Source: Sabethes cyaneus (Eukaryota > Arthropoda > Insecta > Diptera > Culicidae). Taken from it: a stretch of DNA of 64,000 bases. The notes under the pieces were generated by a model, which saw only the letters and a program-made list of their open reading frames with translations, did not search any database and was not told the origin of the DNA. The DNA lies in assembly GCF_943734655.1 (NCBI RefSeq), contig NC_071354.1, positions 198,584,911-198,648,910 on the forward strand, in the 5' to 3' direction. Below, piece after piece: positions 53,658 to 64,000 of this stretch (the first letter of the stretch is position 1; the number at the start of each line of letters is the position of its first letter). Made by a program: the position numbers and the translations under genes.

Positions 53658-55366
53658 CTAGCTAACCCGACAAACTTCGTATTGCCACAAATTAAACTGT
53701 GTTGTACATAAATCTTGAATCTCGGATGACCTTTTTTTCCATGTATGAACTCATCACTGCGACCAGTATAGTTGATCTATTGTGATAGATCACCTGCACT
53801 GCATTTCTTTTTGCTATAATCGCTATTGATTGAACGATATGCTTATTAAATTTTATGCGTGCTTGTGTGTATTGGGGTTTACCCTTCCTTCAGAGCTTGA
53901 TATACTTTACCCACTTATTCCACGCTGCCAGTACTATCCCATATTATAGCCGTCCCTGGCGAGGATTCATTCATACCTCTGACCAGTACACTTAACTATA
54001 GGAGGGACATTTGCACTGTCAAGAGACTTCAGAGAGTAAATATAGAATTCAGCATGAAGGAAGGGTAAATGGAGGGGTCTGAGAATTAACCCATGCTAAA
54101 GTCACTTGACTTCGAATGGCTTGATTCTACTAAGATTCGAACCCACGACCACTCGCTTGTCAAAGCAGACTCGGTAACCTTGCGGCTGCAGAGCCCCCCC
54201 TCGGATGACCTTTATCGTAATCTCGAGTTTTGCAAGTTTCTGAGGGGTTCATGGGTGTTTTAATATACAAATTTTCCTCACAGTAAAATAGCAAACAACT
54301 CCCTCCATTGCTTAGCCTGATAAAATAAAGCGTATAGCATTTAAATATTCGCTATCATTACAAACCATTTCGCCGAATATCATAACGCGGAATATAGAGT
54401 TTCGCAGAATACCATTTCGCGAAAAACTTTACGCAAGATGTACCATTTCACGGAAAATCTTTTCATAGAAAGTACCATTTCGTTTATTTAATTTATATGG
54501 GAGCCCACCCTCCTAAAAAGGCAAGGGGTCCTAATTCATCATAGAAAAATTTCATGCTTGCAAAAACACCCATATGCCAAATATGGTTCCATTTGATTGA
54601 TTAGTTCTCGAGTTATGAGGAAATTTGTATTTCATTTGTATAGGAGCCCCCCCTTCTAAAGTGGAGAGGGAACCATAGAAAAAATTCTTGCCTCCGAAAA
54701 CCTTCACATACCAAATTTGGTTCTATTTGCTTGATTAGTTTTCGAGTTGTGAGGTAATTTGTTTTTCATTTGTATGAAAGCCTCCTCCCCAAGATAATGT
54801 AATGTTGTATCTGAAATGTGTAGAGCACTTTCTACAGATTTTTTCGTGAAGCGGTGGTTTAACACCTAGTTTGCAATGAGTGTTTCGTCGTTTTGACATT
54901 GTTTTTAGTACTTACGGCACTTAAAAGAGCGTAATTCAAATTTCCACCGTAGAAGGATTTTGAAAGTTCCACCAGAGATGCAGTATAACCTCACGAATCG
55001 ACTGGTGAGGTCCGATTTTATGGAGCTTTTTTTGAAAATAACGGTCTGGAGGAGCACCGTGCCCCCTCTTAAAGGGGAGAGGAGTCATAATTCCCTTTCT
55101 AAAGACGGGAGGGGTCTCAATTCACCATAGAAAAAATTCTTGTCTCCAAAAACACCCACGTGCCAAATTTTGTTCCATTTGATTAGTGTTGCATTTGTAT
55201 GGGAACCCCGCTCTTAGTGGGGGGAGGGGTCTCTAATCTTCAAAGAGCCTTCCCTGGCCCCAAAAACCTCTACATGCAAATTTTCACACCGACTGGTTCA
55301 ATAGTTTTCGATTCTATAAGGAACATCCCGACAGACAGACAGACAGAAATCCATTTTTATAGATAT
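53658..55366 (+). mobile_element. Helentron-like element, copy 4, with insertions
   Basis: Starts CTAGCTAACCCGACAAACTT and ends CCCGACAGACAGACAGAAAT plus T-rich tail. It is split by the SINE at 53735-54200 and by an unrelated segment at about 54795-55060. It has only about four minisatellite units and lacks both the CCAGG MITE and most of the GC-rich module. Confidence 0.65.
53735..54200 (-). mobile_element. tRNA-derived SINE with target-site duplication
   Basis: TCGGATGACCTTT is duplicated on both sides (53722-53734 and 54201-54213). On the minus strand the 5' head has an A-box-like AAGGTTACCGAGTC and a B-box GGTTCGAATC (54130-54143), about 50 bases apart, followed by about 370 bp of body and a short A-rich end against the left duplication. 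A SINE of Feilai type is likely. Confidence 0.8.
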
Positions 55367-55593
55367 TGATTTTAGAGGTTTTCAGCGTGCGGCTGGTTCG
55401 CCTGTTTACAAAATATATTGTGCTTTGCAGCAATTTTACGAGTCCTACGCAAATTCTTAATTAACTAATATTTATTCCATACTCACCAATAAAGCTTGCT
55501 TCATTTAGAATTAGAACAAACTTTTGTTCATATTGTGGCACTCTTGGTGGACGGATTTGGAAGTTCTTGGTGCCCACGTGGCGGAATTTTGGC

Positions 55594-56012
55594 TTTGTCA
55601 ATATTTCTGGCGTACTTCCCAAGCAAAGACATCAAAATAATCTAGGTTTAATCGCAGAGTTAAGAAATCTTGTTGAGACGAGGAAGCTTTGTCACTTGTT
55701 TTGGTTTGCTTCCCAAGCACAGATATCGAATTGATGGCGTCTTTACCAACCAATCACGAAGCGAGGATTTCCAGTTGGACAATGGTTCATTGTTTTCAAT
55801 TTTTCAATAGTACGTACTTTGAAATCAATAGGTTTCGTTATTGGTATGGATGCGTAGCAGATTTTCCGATCGATTGGCATAAAAATCGATCTGAAAACCG
55901 CTAAGCTATTAGTGCTCAAAATCTTTCATTTTTTCGTGACGCTCGCACTTTTCGATTTTTTGGAATGACACCCCATCCCGAACCTTACCATAAGACGTAG
56001 GTCTACGTCAAA
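55594..56012 (-). mobile_element. Partial palindrome-ended element inserted in mariner copy 1
   Basis: Inverted match to 11050-11480 (ATTTTCCGATCGATTGG, CAATCACGAAGCGAG, CCAAGCACAGATATCGAATT) ending in GACGTAGGTCTACGTC. Comparison with mariner copy 2 shows it removed the mariner promoter and start codon. Confidence 0.75.
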
Positions 56013-56015
56013 AAT

Positions 56016-56984
56016 TGTGCACAGTTATTTGGAAAATCCATTGTGGTCTGTATCTAGGCTAGCTAAACAGCTGAAGTTGCCCAGAAATACCGTATGGCGC
56101 GTTATCAACGGTATAAGGAAACATTGACGACGATTCGTAAGCCTCATGCTAATCACCGGAGTGGAACTGTCGACCGGAAACTGCGTGTAAAGATTTTGAA
56201 GACCATCAAGAGGAATCCCAATCTGTCGGACCGTGATTTGGCCAGAAAATTCGGTGCTGCCCATAGTACCGTGAGGAAATTTCGACTCCGGGAAGGAATC
56301 AAGTCATATCGAGCTAGCAAACAGCCAAACCGAACCATAAAACAGAATAGTGTGACCTAAATCCGTGCTCGAAAGCTATACGATCGGGTGCTAACCAAAT
56401 TCGACGGGTGTCTTCTGATGGACGATGAAACCTATGTCAAGGCTGATTTCGAGCAAATACCAGGTCAAAAATTTTACTTGGCAACGGCTCGGAGGGATGT
56501 TCCAAGCAAATTTAATTTTGTTTTTGCCGACAAATTTGCACGAAAACTTATGATTTGGCAGGGCATTTGCAACTGTGGCAGAAAAACGAAAGTTTTCGTT
56601 ACAAATAAAATAATGACGTCGGAACTGTACCAGAAGCAGTGTTTCCAGAAACGAATTTTGCCGTTCATTCGATCCCACCACCATCCCGTGATGTTTTGGT
56701 CAGATTTGGCAAGCTGTCATTGCAGCAAAGTCGTTCAAGAAAGGTATGCAGAGAAAGGGGTCCAGTTTGTTCCGAAAGACCTTAACCCACCCAATTGTCC
56801 CCAGTTCCGACCTATGGAGAAATACTGGGCAATCATGAAAAGGAGACTCAAGGCAAAGGGAAAAGTTGTCAAAGACATCACCCAGATAAAGACCTGATGG
56901 AATAAGATAGCCAAAACGATGGACGAAGAAAGAGTGCGTCGCCTAATGAGCCATATTACAGGAAAAGTTCGAGAATTCCTTTGA
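56016..56984 (+). pseudogene. ITmD37E transposase, copy 1
   Basis: DDE/D transposase of the Tc1/mariner superfamily, which cuts and pastes its own element. The N-terminal Met segment is lost. There is one frameshift near 56105 and in-frame stops at 56358 and 56895. Visible parts: first helix-turn-helix (SVSRLAKQLKLPRNTVWRV), second (SDRDLARKFGAAHSTVRKFR), then MDDETYVKAD, MFWSDLASCH and FRPMEKYWAIMKRRL. The Asp of WSD to the Glu of MEK are separated by 37 residues, giving DD37E. Catalytic residues are all present. Inactive through stops and missing start. Confidence 0.9.
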
Positions 56985-57124
56985 CACCGTGACGAATAAT
57001 TTTATCCGTATTTTTTTCTTAAGAGTATGAAGAAAATGCTACATTTGTGTAAGAACAGATCTTGAATACAATAGTAAATAACAGAAATACACGCAATTGT
57101 TCCAATACTATCTGAAGCAAGCTT

Positions 57125-57303
57125 TATATTGAAAATATGCTTGACAAACAATGAGGTGTACAGAGACGAGGCAATTACGGAAAACTAATAGTGCAAACTG
57201 CTAAATTGCAAATGTGAGTGTGAAACGCAGAAAAACTCACGCTAATAATCTTCGCGTGGGAGTCTAAGAAAGTTGAATCTTCGCAATACCGATGGAAAAG
57301 TCA
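57125..57303. other. Flank of mariner copy 1
   Basis: 57127-57200 resembles 14076-14150 (TATTGAAAATATGCTTGACA), an unclassified dispersed repeat. Confidence 0.35.
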
Positions 57304-57549
57304 TACACTCAAAATAATTTTCACGTCGAAATTACGTGAAAAGTTATGTGATTATTTGCCATCTAACTTTTCCCGTACTATTTACGTGAATTTAACGTAG
57401 ATTGCATTAGTATGCGTGCATTTACGTGGAAATCAGATAGATGTTATTGTATTTTCCAATACTGTTCAATTGAAAGTCACGTAACTCCCTGTAAAGAAAT
57501 TTACGTGATTTTTCACGTGGAAAGAACGTGGGGATTATTTTGCGTGTAT
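57304..57549. mobile_element. MITE with ACACTCAAAATAATTTTCACG ends
   Basis: The left end is matched inverted by ACACGCAAAATAATCCCCACG at the right. Words TTACGTGA and CACGTGGAA recur internally. 246 bp, no ORF. Confidence 0.7.
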
Positions 57550-59493
57550 CATTGGACGACTTATGTCTGACAAGACAGACTGGTGGACAGGACAACAAGA
57601 CAAAGCTAAGAACTAGACAGTCCGATGAACAAAGCAGTTCTCTTTGGACAAGATATGCCGATAGACAACACAGACCGATGGACATTGGCAATTATTATAG
57701 GGAAACTAATCTGGATTAATCTAAAATACTTTGGATTAGACAATTCGTGCCAATGTATTCGTGCCAAACACGTAATATTTTATTGGATTATCAAAATTGT
57801 TCAATTGATGTTTGAAACATTTTCCTAGCCGTGTAGTTCCTGGGTAACAGCTAGAACTTTATCAGCATTGAACTTTAAACTAAGGACCGATCTATTTTTA
57901 AAAGTTTTTAGATTGGTTACTTTGTGCTAAAATTCAAATTCAGATTCGTTAAAATATGAGAAAAAAGTTCTTTTCAGCATCATTCAATTCAATAGAATAA
58001 GAAGGTTTGCCATCATTTATTTTTGCCCGGATGGTGCAAACAACCAGTCAAATCATTTGTTGGCACAGTCATATTATGACACATTAACGATTTAACGCAA
58101 TTAACTGCTATGTCAAACGTTCGTGCATCTCGTTACGTTGCCGTCCTTAAACTGTTCCTCTCACCAGCTGACAGCTAGACAGCTAGTTAGGTATTCAGTA
58201 CAAGTGGCAACCTCTTAAAAGCCATATGTTTTCTCCGATTTTTTTAACGAAGGAACAAAACATTCTAAAAATTATTGGTTATGTTTTCAGAAGAGTGAAT
58301 AGAATATCCTGTATCGTTAGAACGCAAAACCTCGTCTAAGTCTGTGACGTAGAGCATTATAACCCTCAAAGGGTTTCTATTTACTGTTCGGTTCGGCCAC
58401 AATCACGGCCAAACCAGCAGTCGGTTCTTCTAGTATCCAAGTGGCTGGCTGAACACATAAAACCGGCTGACATAAGCTGGGATAATTATTCTCTCGCATG
58501 CTTCTGTTATTCTGTGGACCGGCTGCGTTAGTAGCTGGTAGCACTCACTAGTCACTAGATAGCATTGCAGCCGTGAACGTAGTTTCGTTTTCGTGTTGCC
58601 GCCGTATGTCGCTCGGTCGGTGCAAGTGCCAGTGCCAGTCAGTTGTGGGAAAAATATTTGAGTAGTAAAAATGTGACACCGCATATGATCTCATTGCACC
58701 GGCGGCGAAGCCATGCAGCACCATGTGCACTGCTTGTAGAAGGGAAGGGAGGAATGTCTGTTGCGGTGGTTCATAGTTTTTTGGTTTGTAATTTTAGATT
58801 TTTTTATACGGCACTAAACGGTATTGCCACAAACTAGCGGCACCGGATTTGGTTGTTGTGAAATAAAACAATGTAAACATTTTAATCTTATTTTTATACT
58901 CAATTTAAACTTAAATTCATATAAATTTCATAAGCAGCTACAATTATACAATATGTTTGTTAGGCTTTTCTAATCATCTAGAATCCCTATAAAACGGCAA
59001 AGCTTATTTCAACCCATTTGAATATATTTTGAATTTATGTAAAAGATGAATCTTTCTACGATGTAGGTGCGTACTTACGAACGCTATAGCTAAGTAGGAA
59101 AGTAAACATAAACATTTATTTTACTGATCGTCACTACGCTCGATAAACGCAAGAAATTTTCAGAAATTTGTCAGTGCTAATGATTATATTACTACTTTTA
59201 CTTGATGCCAAATTGCTCTACTATACTTCTGTACTATTATTCTTATGGTCAAATTTCAAAGATTTCCGATTATAGGGTACCTGAGGGTATTTTCGGTCCA
59301 TTAAACGGTAGTCTGAACAATATTCAGGAAATACGTTGAAACTATATTTATTCGAGATAAGATTTTTGTACCAATTGGTAGAATAACATTTACTGAATGT
59401 CTGAGTGCATTTTGGTCTTAATAAAACGCTATTAAATTTTAGTTATAGTCAACAGAAAAAGTTTCTGCGACAATTTTAATCCCATTTTTATTA
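57550..59493. other. No gene established; possible promoter near 58.5-58.65 kb
   Basis: About 1.9 kb. Around 58540-58640 the sequence is GC-richer with GTGCCAGTCAGTTGTGGG (Inr-like TCAGT), which could be an alternative promoter on the plus strand, but no splice donor or ORF supports it. The rest is AT-rich without recognisable features. Confidence 0.25.
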
Positions 59494-60770
59494 AAGCTTG
59501 CTTCAGATAGTATTGGAATAAAAACAATTGCGTTTATTTCAGTTATTTATTATTGAATTCAAGATCTTTACTTACACACTTGTAGCATTTTCTTCATATT
59601 TTTACGAAAAAATACAAATTTCGTTTCGAAGAAATTCTCGAACTTTTTCTGTAATATGGTTCATTAGGCGGCGCACACTATCTTCGTCCATTGTTTTGGC
59701 ATATTCTCATTCCACCAGATCTTCATCTGATTGATGTCTTTGACAACTTTTCCCTTTGCCTTGAGTCTCCTCTACATGATTACTCAATAGGGCGGAGCTG
59801 GAGGAAATTGGGTGGGTTAAGGTCTTTCGGAACAAACTGGACCCCTTTCTCTGCATACCATTCTTGAACGACTTTGCTGCAATCACAGCTTACCAAATCT
59901 GGCCAAAACATCACGGGATGGTGGTGGGATCGAATGAACGGCAACATTCGTTTTTGGAGACACTCCTTTTGGTACAATTCCGACGTCATTGTCTTATTTG
60001 TAACGAAAACTTTCGTTTTCCTGCCACAGCTGCAAATGCCCGGCCAAATCCTAAATTTTCGTGCAAATTTGTCGGCAAAAACAAAAGTAAATTTGCTTGG
60101 AACATCCTCCCGAGCAGTTGCTAAGTAAATTTTTTGACCTGGTATTTGCTCGAAGTCAGCCTTGACATAGGTTTCAACGTCCATCAGAAGACACCCGTCG
60201 TACTTGGTTAGCAACCGGTCGTATAGCTTTCGAGGACGGATTTTGGCCACACTATTCCGTTTTATGGTTCGGTTTGGCTGTTTGCTAGCTCGATATGACT
60301 TGATTCCTTGCCGGAGTCGAATTCTCCTCACGGTACTATGGGCAGCACTGAATTTTCTGGCCAAATCACGGTCCGTCAGACTGGAATTCCTCCCGATGGT
60401 CTTCAAAATCTTACCACGCAGCTTCCGGTCGACAGTTCCACTTCGTTAATTAGCTTAAGGCTTCCGAATCGTCGTCAATGTTTCCTTATACCATTTGAAA
60501 ACGCGTCATACGATATTTCTGTGCAATTTCAGCTGTTTAGCTAGCCTAGATACAGACCACAATCGATTTTCCAAATAGCAGTGCACAATTTTTTCCCTTC
60601 TTTCGGCTTTCATGTTGTTTGTTTACAAAATGCAGTCGTTTTGCGGAATGTCAAAAATACATAGGTGAAACAAATTTCCGACACGTGGGCTCCAAGAACT
60701 TCCAAATCCGTCCACCAAGAGCGCAACAATATGAGCAAAAGTTTGTTCCAATTCTGAATGAAGCAAGCTT
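59494..60770 (-). mobile_element. ITmD37E mariner, copy 2, structurally complete
   Basis: 1277 bp between TA duplications (59492-59493, 60771-60772) with the same AAGCTTGCTTCA inverted ends as copy 1. No internal insertion, so it shows the ancestral 5' region missing from copy 1. Confidence 0.9.
59646..60613 (-). pseudogene. ITmD37E transposase, copy 2
   Basis: The start codon at 60613 gives MKAERREKIVHCYLENRLWS. An early stop and frameshifts occur around 60500-60420. A 208-codon open piece runs from 60406 to 59780 (second helix-turn-helix, DVETYVKAD, MFWPDLVSC, LQLRPIE), then a stop, with C-terminal remains to about 59646. Spacing WPD to PIE is again 37. The position before Glu in the first motif is Val (DVE instead of DDE), which would remove a catalytic Asp. 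Inactive. Confidence 0.85.
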
Positions 60771-60772
60771 TA

Positions 60773-61358
60773 TGATGTCTGTGTCGTTTCAATTTCCGGC
60801 GGCCGAAGGCGCCTGTATGGTACAAACTATAACAGTTATAAAGCAATCCTCCGAATAAATCAGTGATTGGTACTGCGCGTAATTTCTTAGTTGCGCAATT
60901 AACAATATAGCTGATTTGTGGCATATTGTTAGGGCATTCAAAGGCTTATTGTCTACCAAAAACCAGTTATATCTATTTGAAGAAACCTGGGGAATTACGA
61001 TGAGCAAACAGCACCACCCAAGGGCCTATTCGGTGGATTGCTGTACTTCAACAGAGAATCAAGAAAGAATCAGATGATAGGGAATGGGAATGTAGGCCGA
61101 ATTTGGCAACGTGCTGAAAATATCTGCCGGTGCCCTATCTCTTTCTATATTCTTGAAAGAATTTCGCACCAGCTCGTTTATGGAAGTGCCTTGGAGCACC
61201 TTTTCCTAAATAATTGAAACCTTGAAGACAAATAATGCCTTTGTCTAATTAAATAATTTCGCACATTATGTTTTTCCAAAATCAATTTGGATCTACTTTA
61301 AAAGAAAAGGATATCCATTTTTAATTTTTTCAAGGCTTAATATGACAAAACTTTCAAA
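60773..61358. other. No feature recognised
   Basis: AT-rich; overlapping small ORFs are unsupported. Confidence 0.3.
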
Positions 61359-61360
61359 TA

Positions 61361-62264
61361 ACGGGTGGCAACTAAAATTTTGGAATTTTTTCGCGGCCCT
61401 TATACGCAACAACAAACGAGCTCAGAGAGAAATAAGAGTATGTATGTGTTAGCTCTCTCTCTCTCCTCTTTTTGTTAATATTTTTTGTTTTGTTTCTACT
61501 TATCCAGTTTTGCTAAAAATGTCGTCGAAACAAGAAGCATTTCGGGAGCGCGTTGTACACTTCTACGAACTGCAATAGAAATCCCGGCAAAAAGTATACG
61601 GTACAACATTTAAAAAGCAAATATATTGCGGCTTCGACTGTTTCCATATCCTAAGATGTCCAACAACTATTCGCAAACAAGCAAGTCAAAATTATGGACG
61701 CAGAAGGACATCGTCGTCTTTCTCGTTTCTTCAACAACAAGCCCTCTGGTTTGACTATCAATTAAGATGCACCAGACAAATGTTTGGAAAAAATTTTGAT
61801 CCCGTTTCTACAAACACATCATGCAGATGAACAATACGTGTTTTGGCCGGATAGAGCATCATCGCATTACGCCGAAAAAACACAATCGTTCTTGAATACC
61901 CATTCGATCCCATTTTTACCCAAGAACCACGACCCGAAAAACCTGCCTCAGTGCGCCCAATCGAAGATTTCTTCGGGATTTTGAGTTTCTTGGTGTACAG
62001 AAATAACTGGAGAGCCACGAGTTGCAAACAGTTGACTGGTATAATCAAGAGATGCATTCGCAAAGTTGACATGAAAGCCGTACAACGCTCCTGTTTCGAC
62101 GTCAAACGAAAGTTACGCCGAACAGCCGATTACGGACTGTTTTCAAATGTACACTAATTATTTTTTCAACAATCTTTAATTTCAGTAAATCAGATCTTCT
62201 TCATGTAACTTTGTCTTTTTTGACAGCTTGAGAAAAAAATTCCAAAATTTTAGTTGCCACCCGT
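61361..62264 (+). mobile_element. Internally deleted mariner with 31-bp perfect inverted ends
   Basis: ACGGGTGGCAACTAAAATTT plus 11 further bases is perfectly inverted at the right end; TA flanks both sides (61359-61360, 62265-62266). The transposase remains start at ATG 61519 (MSSKQEAFRERVVHFYELQ, then stop) and include FWPDRASSHYAEKTQ and, after a 1-bp shift, VRPIEDFFG, close to DD37E spacing. The part with the first catalytic Asp is deleted and several stops are present. This is a third DD37E-like family in the window. The perfect ends suggest recent mobilisation in trans. Confidence 0.85.
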
Positions 62265-62266
62265 TA

Positions 62267-63321
62267 TGTGATCTATTGAGTGTTTTTAAAAGATTGAATT
62301 GACGAGAAAATAGACAATGTTAGCATCGGAAAGATAGATGAGAAACACGTATATTTACATCAATCTCATCAGTCAAATAAGTCATTCATTATTGGAAATT
62401 TGGAGATTCTTTCTTAGGAATAGGTATCGGTTAGGTACACTAGAATCTCTTTTTACGTCTATACATTTCGCGTGATTTCTTTTTACGTTCACTTGTTTAC
62501 GTCCAAAATTTGAATCAACTTCCTTCTCCTTCTCCTTCAGAATGGTGGTCTCTCTGAAAAGGGCCGTTTTGAATGTGTCCTGTAACTCTGAAAAAGACGA
62601 TTTTAGTAAAGCTGATACTGACAAGTGCACTTGCTTATGATTCCATCGTTTTTCCATCGTTTCTGAATTGGAAGAGCTAATATCTTTTATTCTTTCGTGA
62701 CACTTTCACCGGACTAAATCTAAATCTTGGAATGTCTGATACCCATCGGCAAGACGTGAACCTACACCAAAAAGAGCGTTTTAAAAACTAAGTCACTTTT
62801 TGGCAATTTTGTCAATTATTTTTTCTATCACTGTATTTAAAGCTCCACGTACATTGCGGCTGGAACTTGGTAATATCAGCACAGCAAACTCTAATACTTG
62901 AACTGCGAATTATACGGACCTTCGCACCTGACTCAAATTATTTATCAGGGTTCTCTTTCGTCGCAAATTCGAGCGACCGGTTGAACACCTGAGTGAAAGT
63001 GAAGGGCGATGGCACTCAGACGCGGCGCGATAATTAATACACGTTAGAGTAGGTTGACATTAGTGTCATAGAGAGAAATTAAGAATAGGAGAGGGTTTTT
63101 CCCTCATTAGACTTAAGTAACAAAACTAATGTAACGAAAAATATACGGGGTTCTTTTGCCTTGACCACCGGCCGGCTTAGATCGGTGACATAGTTGAAAA
63201 AATTGCATTTTTATTTATTTCCTTCCACCGGGAGTTTTAGTTTTGGAGGGGGCCCTTAAGGCCCCTACATTTATGATGACAAAGCGGTATAAACTCATGT
63301 CTTTAGACATTGCCCTTCTTT
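62267..63321. other. No gene; short fragment of a dispersed repeat
   Basis: 62435-62520 is an inverted fragment of the repeat at 48810-48962 (ACACTAGAATCTCTTTTTAC, GTCCAAAATTTGAATCAA). The rest has no supported feature. Confidence 0.35.
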
Positions 63322-63478
63322 ATCGACAGACTTCGCAGCCAGCTGTTAGAGTACAGGAAAATTACGGGGCCAGTGCAACGATCCTACTGAGTCTATCTAG
63401 CTAGCACCGCCTAGCCGAGATTCGAACATACGACGACTGGCTTGCAAGACCACCTACGTGCCTCGAAGTTAACTGGGC
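63322..63478 (-). mobile_element. tRNA-like SINE, family 2, partial copy
   Basis: Minus-strand CGAGGCACGTAGGTGGTC, ATGTTCGAATCTCGG (B-box) and GCTGGCTGCGAAGTCTGT match 35338-35548; truncated after the last word. Confidence 0.65.
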
Positions 63479-64000
63479 GGGTACATTTATGGTGACAGCG
63501 GTGGGAAAAAGTGTGGAAGCCTCTTGCGGCCCTTACAGAAATACGCACCTTTAATCAGTGTTTAGAAATCTCACATTCAATTTATGCAATACGCCTGAAT
63601 TGATGCAATATACTGCTCATTCTTTGCTGTTTCTAGTGCAGATGAAATGAACTCAGCATTGCCAACCTGAAAATAACGATTCTAACGAATCACTTGCGTT
63701 CATGTTCGTGTTGTTCTCTACATTCTTTACATTCTACAATGTGAATCATTCATTCGTTTTGAACTGCCGATAACGGCAAACAAAATTTAATTACAATAAA
63801 CGTGAACATTGCTCGGAAGTTTTAATTAATTTTTTTCAGCCAGGCTTTTGGTTGATTTTAAAAACCGGGCAGTTTAAAAAACTAAACTTTGAGATCTAAA
63901 ATATCAGTCGAGAGCAACAAAATTGACTGACGGGTTTGTCGATAACTGCAGCTCATGAATGAATTGTTTTGAAGAGTAGAAAACTGAAAAAGATAAACAC
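63479..64000. other. No feature recognised
   Basis: AT-rich to the end of the window; no gene. Confidence 0.3.

Larger units (their letters stand above)
55492..57124 (+). mobile_element. ITmD37E mariner, copy 1, disrupted
   Basis: The inverted ends AAGCTTGCTTCATTTAGAAT (left) and AAGCTTGCTTCAGATAGTAT (right, inverted) lie between TA duplications (55490-55491, 57125-57126). The 5' part is replaced or interrupted by 55594-56012. Copy 2 of the same family is at 59494-60770 in opposite orientation. Confidence 0.9.

Noticed and set aside
54130..54200. tRNA gene on the minus strand
   Set aside because: A- and B-boxes are present but no full cloverleaf; the target duplication and 370-bp body show a SINE. 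The same applies to 8884-8966.

Overview
The window reads as a piece of mosquito nuclear genome, most likely Aedes-type Culicinae. The grounds are two related full-length mariner elements with a DD37E catalytic spacing (the mosquito ITmD37E family), an RTE-type LINE with a simple-repeat 3' end, two or three tRNA-derived SINE families, TE-inside-TE nesting throughout, and almost no conserved host exons. No rRNA, tRNA gene, operon or CRISPR array was seen. The species call is an inference from repeat families, not from a diagnostic gene.

Layout. 0.6-3.2 kb: a tandem-repeat-bearing Helentron-like element (copy 1). 4.0-10.6 kb: three small intronless ORFs that begin Met-Gly with an N-myristoylation-type start (4058-4576 minus, 6566-7114 plus, 10195-10617 minus); two of them carry paired CCHC zinc knuckles. 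A fourth Met-Gly start followed by a consensus splice donor lies at 8165-8215 inside a nested MITE. 10.9-14.5 kb: MITEs and palindrome-ended repeats. 14.6-15.9 and 24.9-26.3 kb: a duplicated locus carrying a Ty3/Gypsy-type gag-derived gene, with a decaying first copy and an intact second copy, without pol or LTRs. 30.2-30.8 kb: a third relative made only of the gag zinc-knuckle tail. Between these lie a Penelope-like element (16.1-17.3), an RTE LINE (17.5-18.7), and a Jockey-type LINE (19.7-23.7) broken by Helentron-like copy 2 and a MITE. 27.2-29.5 kb: Helentron-like copy 3. 31.5-35.5 kb: piggyBac-like, Tigger-like, foldback and SINE elements. 35.7-38.6 kb: a longer RTE LINE.

39.9-51.7 kb is the only part that looks like host-gene territory on the plus strand: a proline-rich first coding exon with a GT donor (41528-41925), a possible non-coding first exon near 50.2-50.5 kb, and at 51578/51579 a textbook juxtaposed acceptor/donor (pyrimidine tract, CAG|GTAAGT) that looks like a recursive splice site. 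It is interrupted by Tigger-like and mariner relics, a LINE gag relic, an RTE fragment and a (TG)76 tract. 51.7-62.3 kb: palindrome-ended repeats, Helentron-like copy 4 with a SINE inside it, two inverted ITmD37E mariners, and an internally deleted mariner with 31-bp perfect inverted repeats.

The most interesting candidate system is the 4-31 kb cluster of small gag/zinc-knuckle genes. Some have a membrane-targeting N-terminus, some a capsid-like domain, and most a zinc-knuckle tail, so the functional parts of a retroelement Gag (membrane anchor, capsid, nucleic-acid binding) appear split among neighbouring stand-alone genes. The sequence supports homology and selection on the zinc-knuckle coding region; any joint function is speculation.
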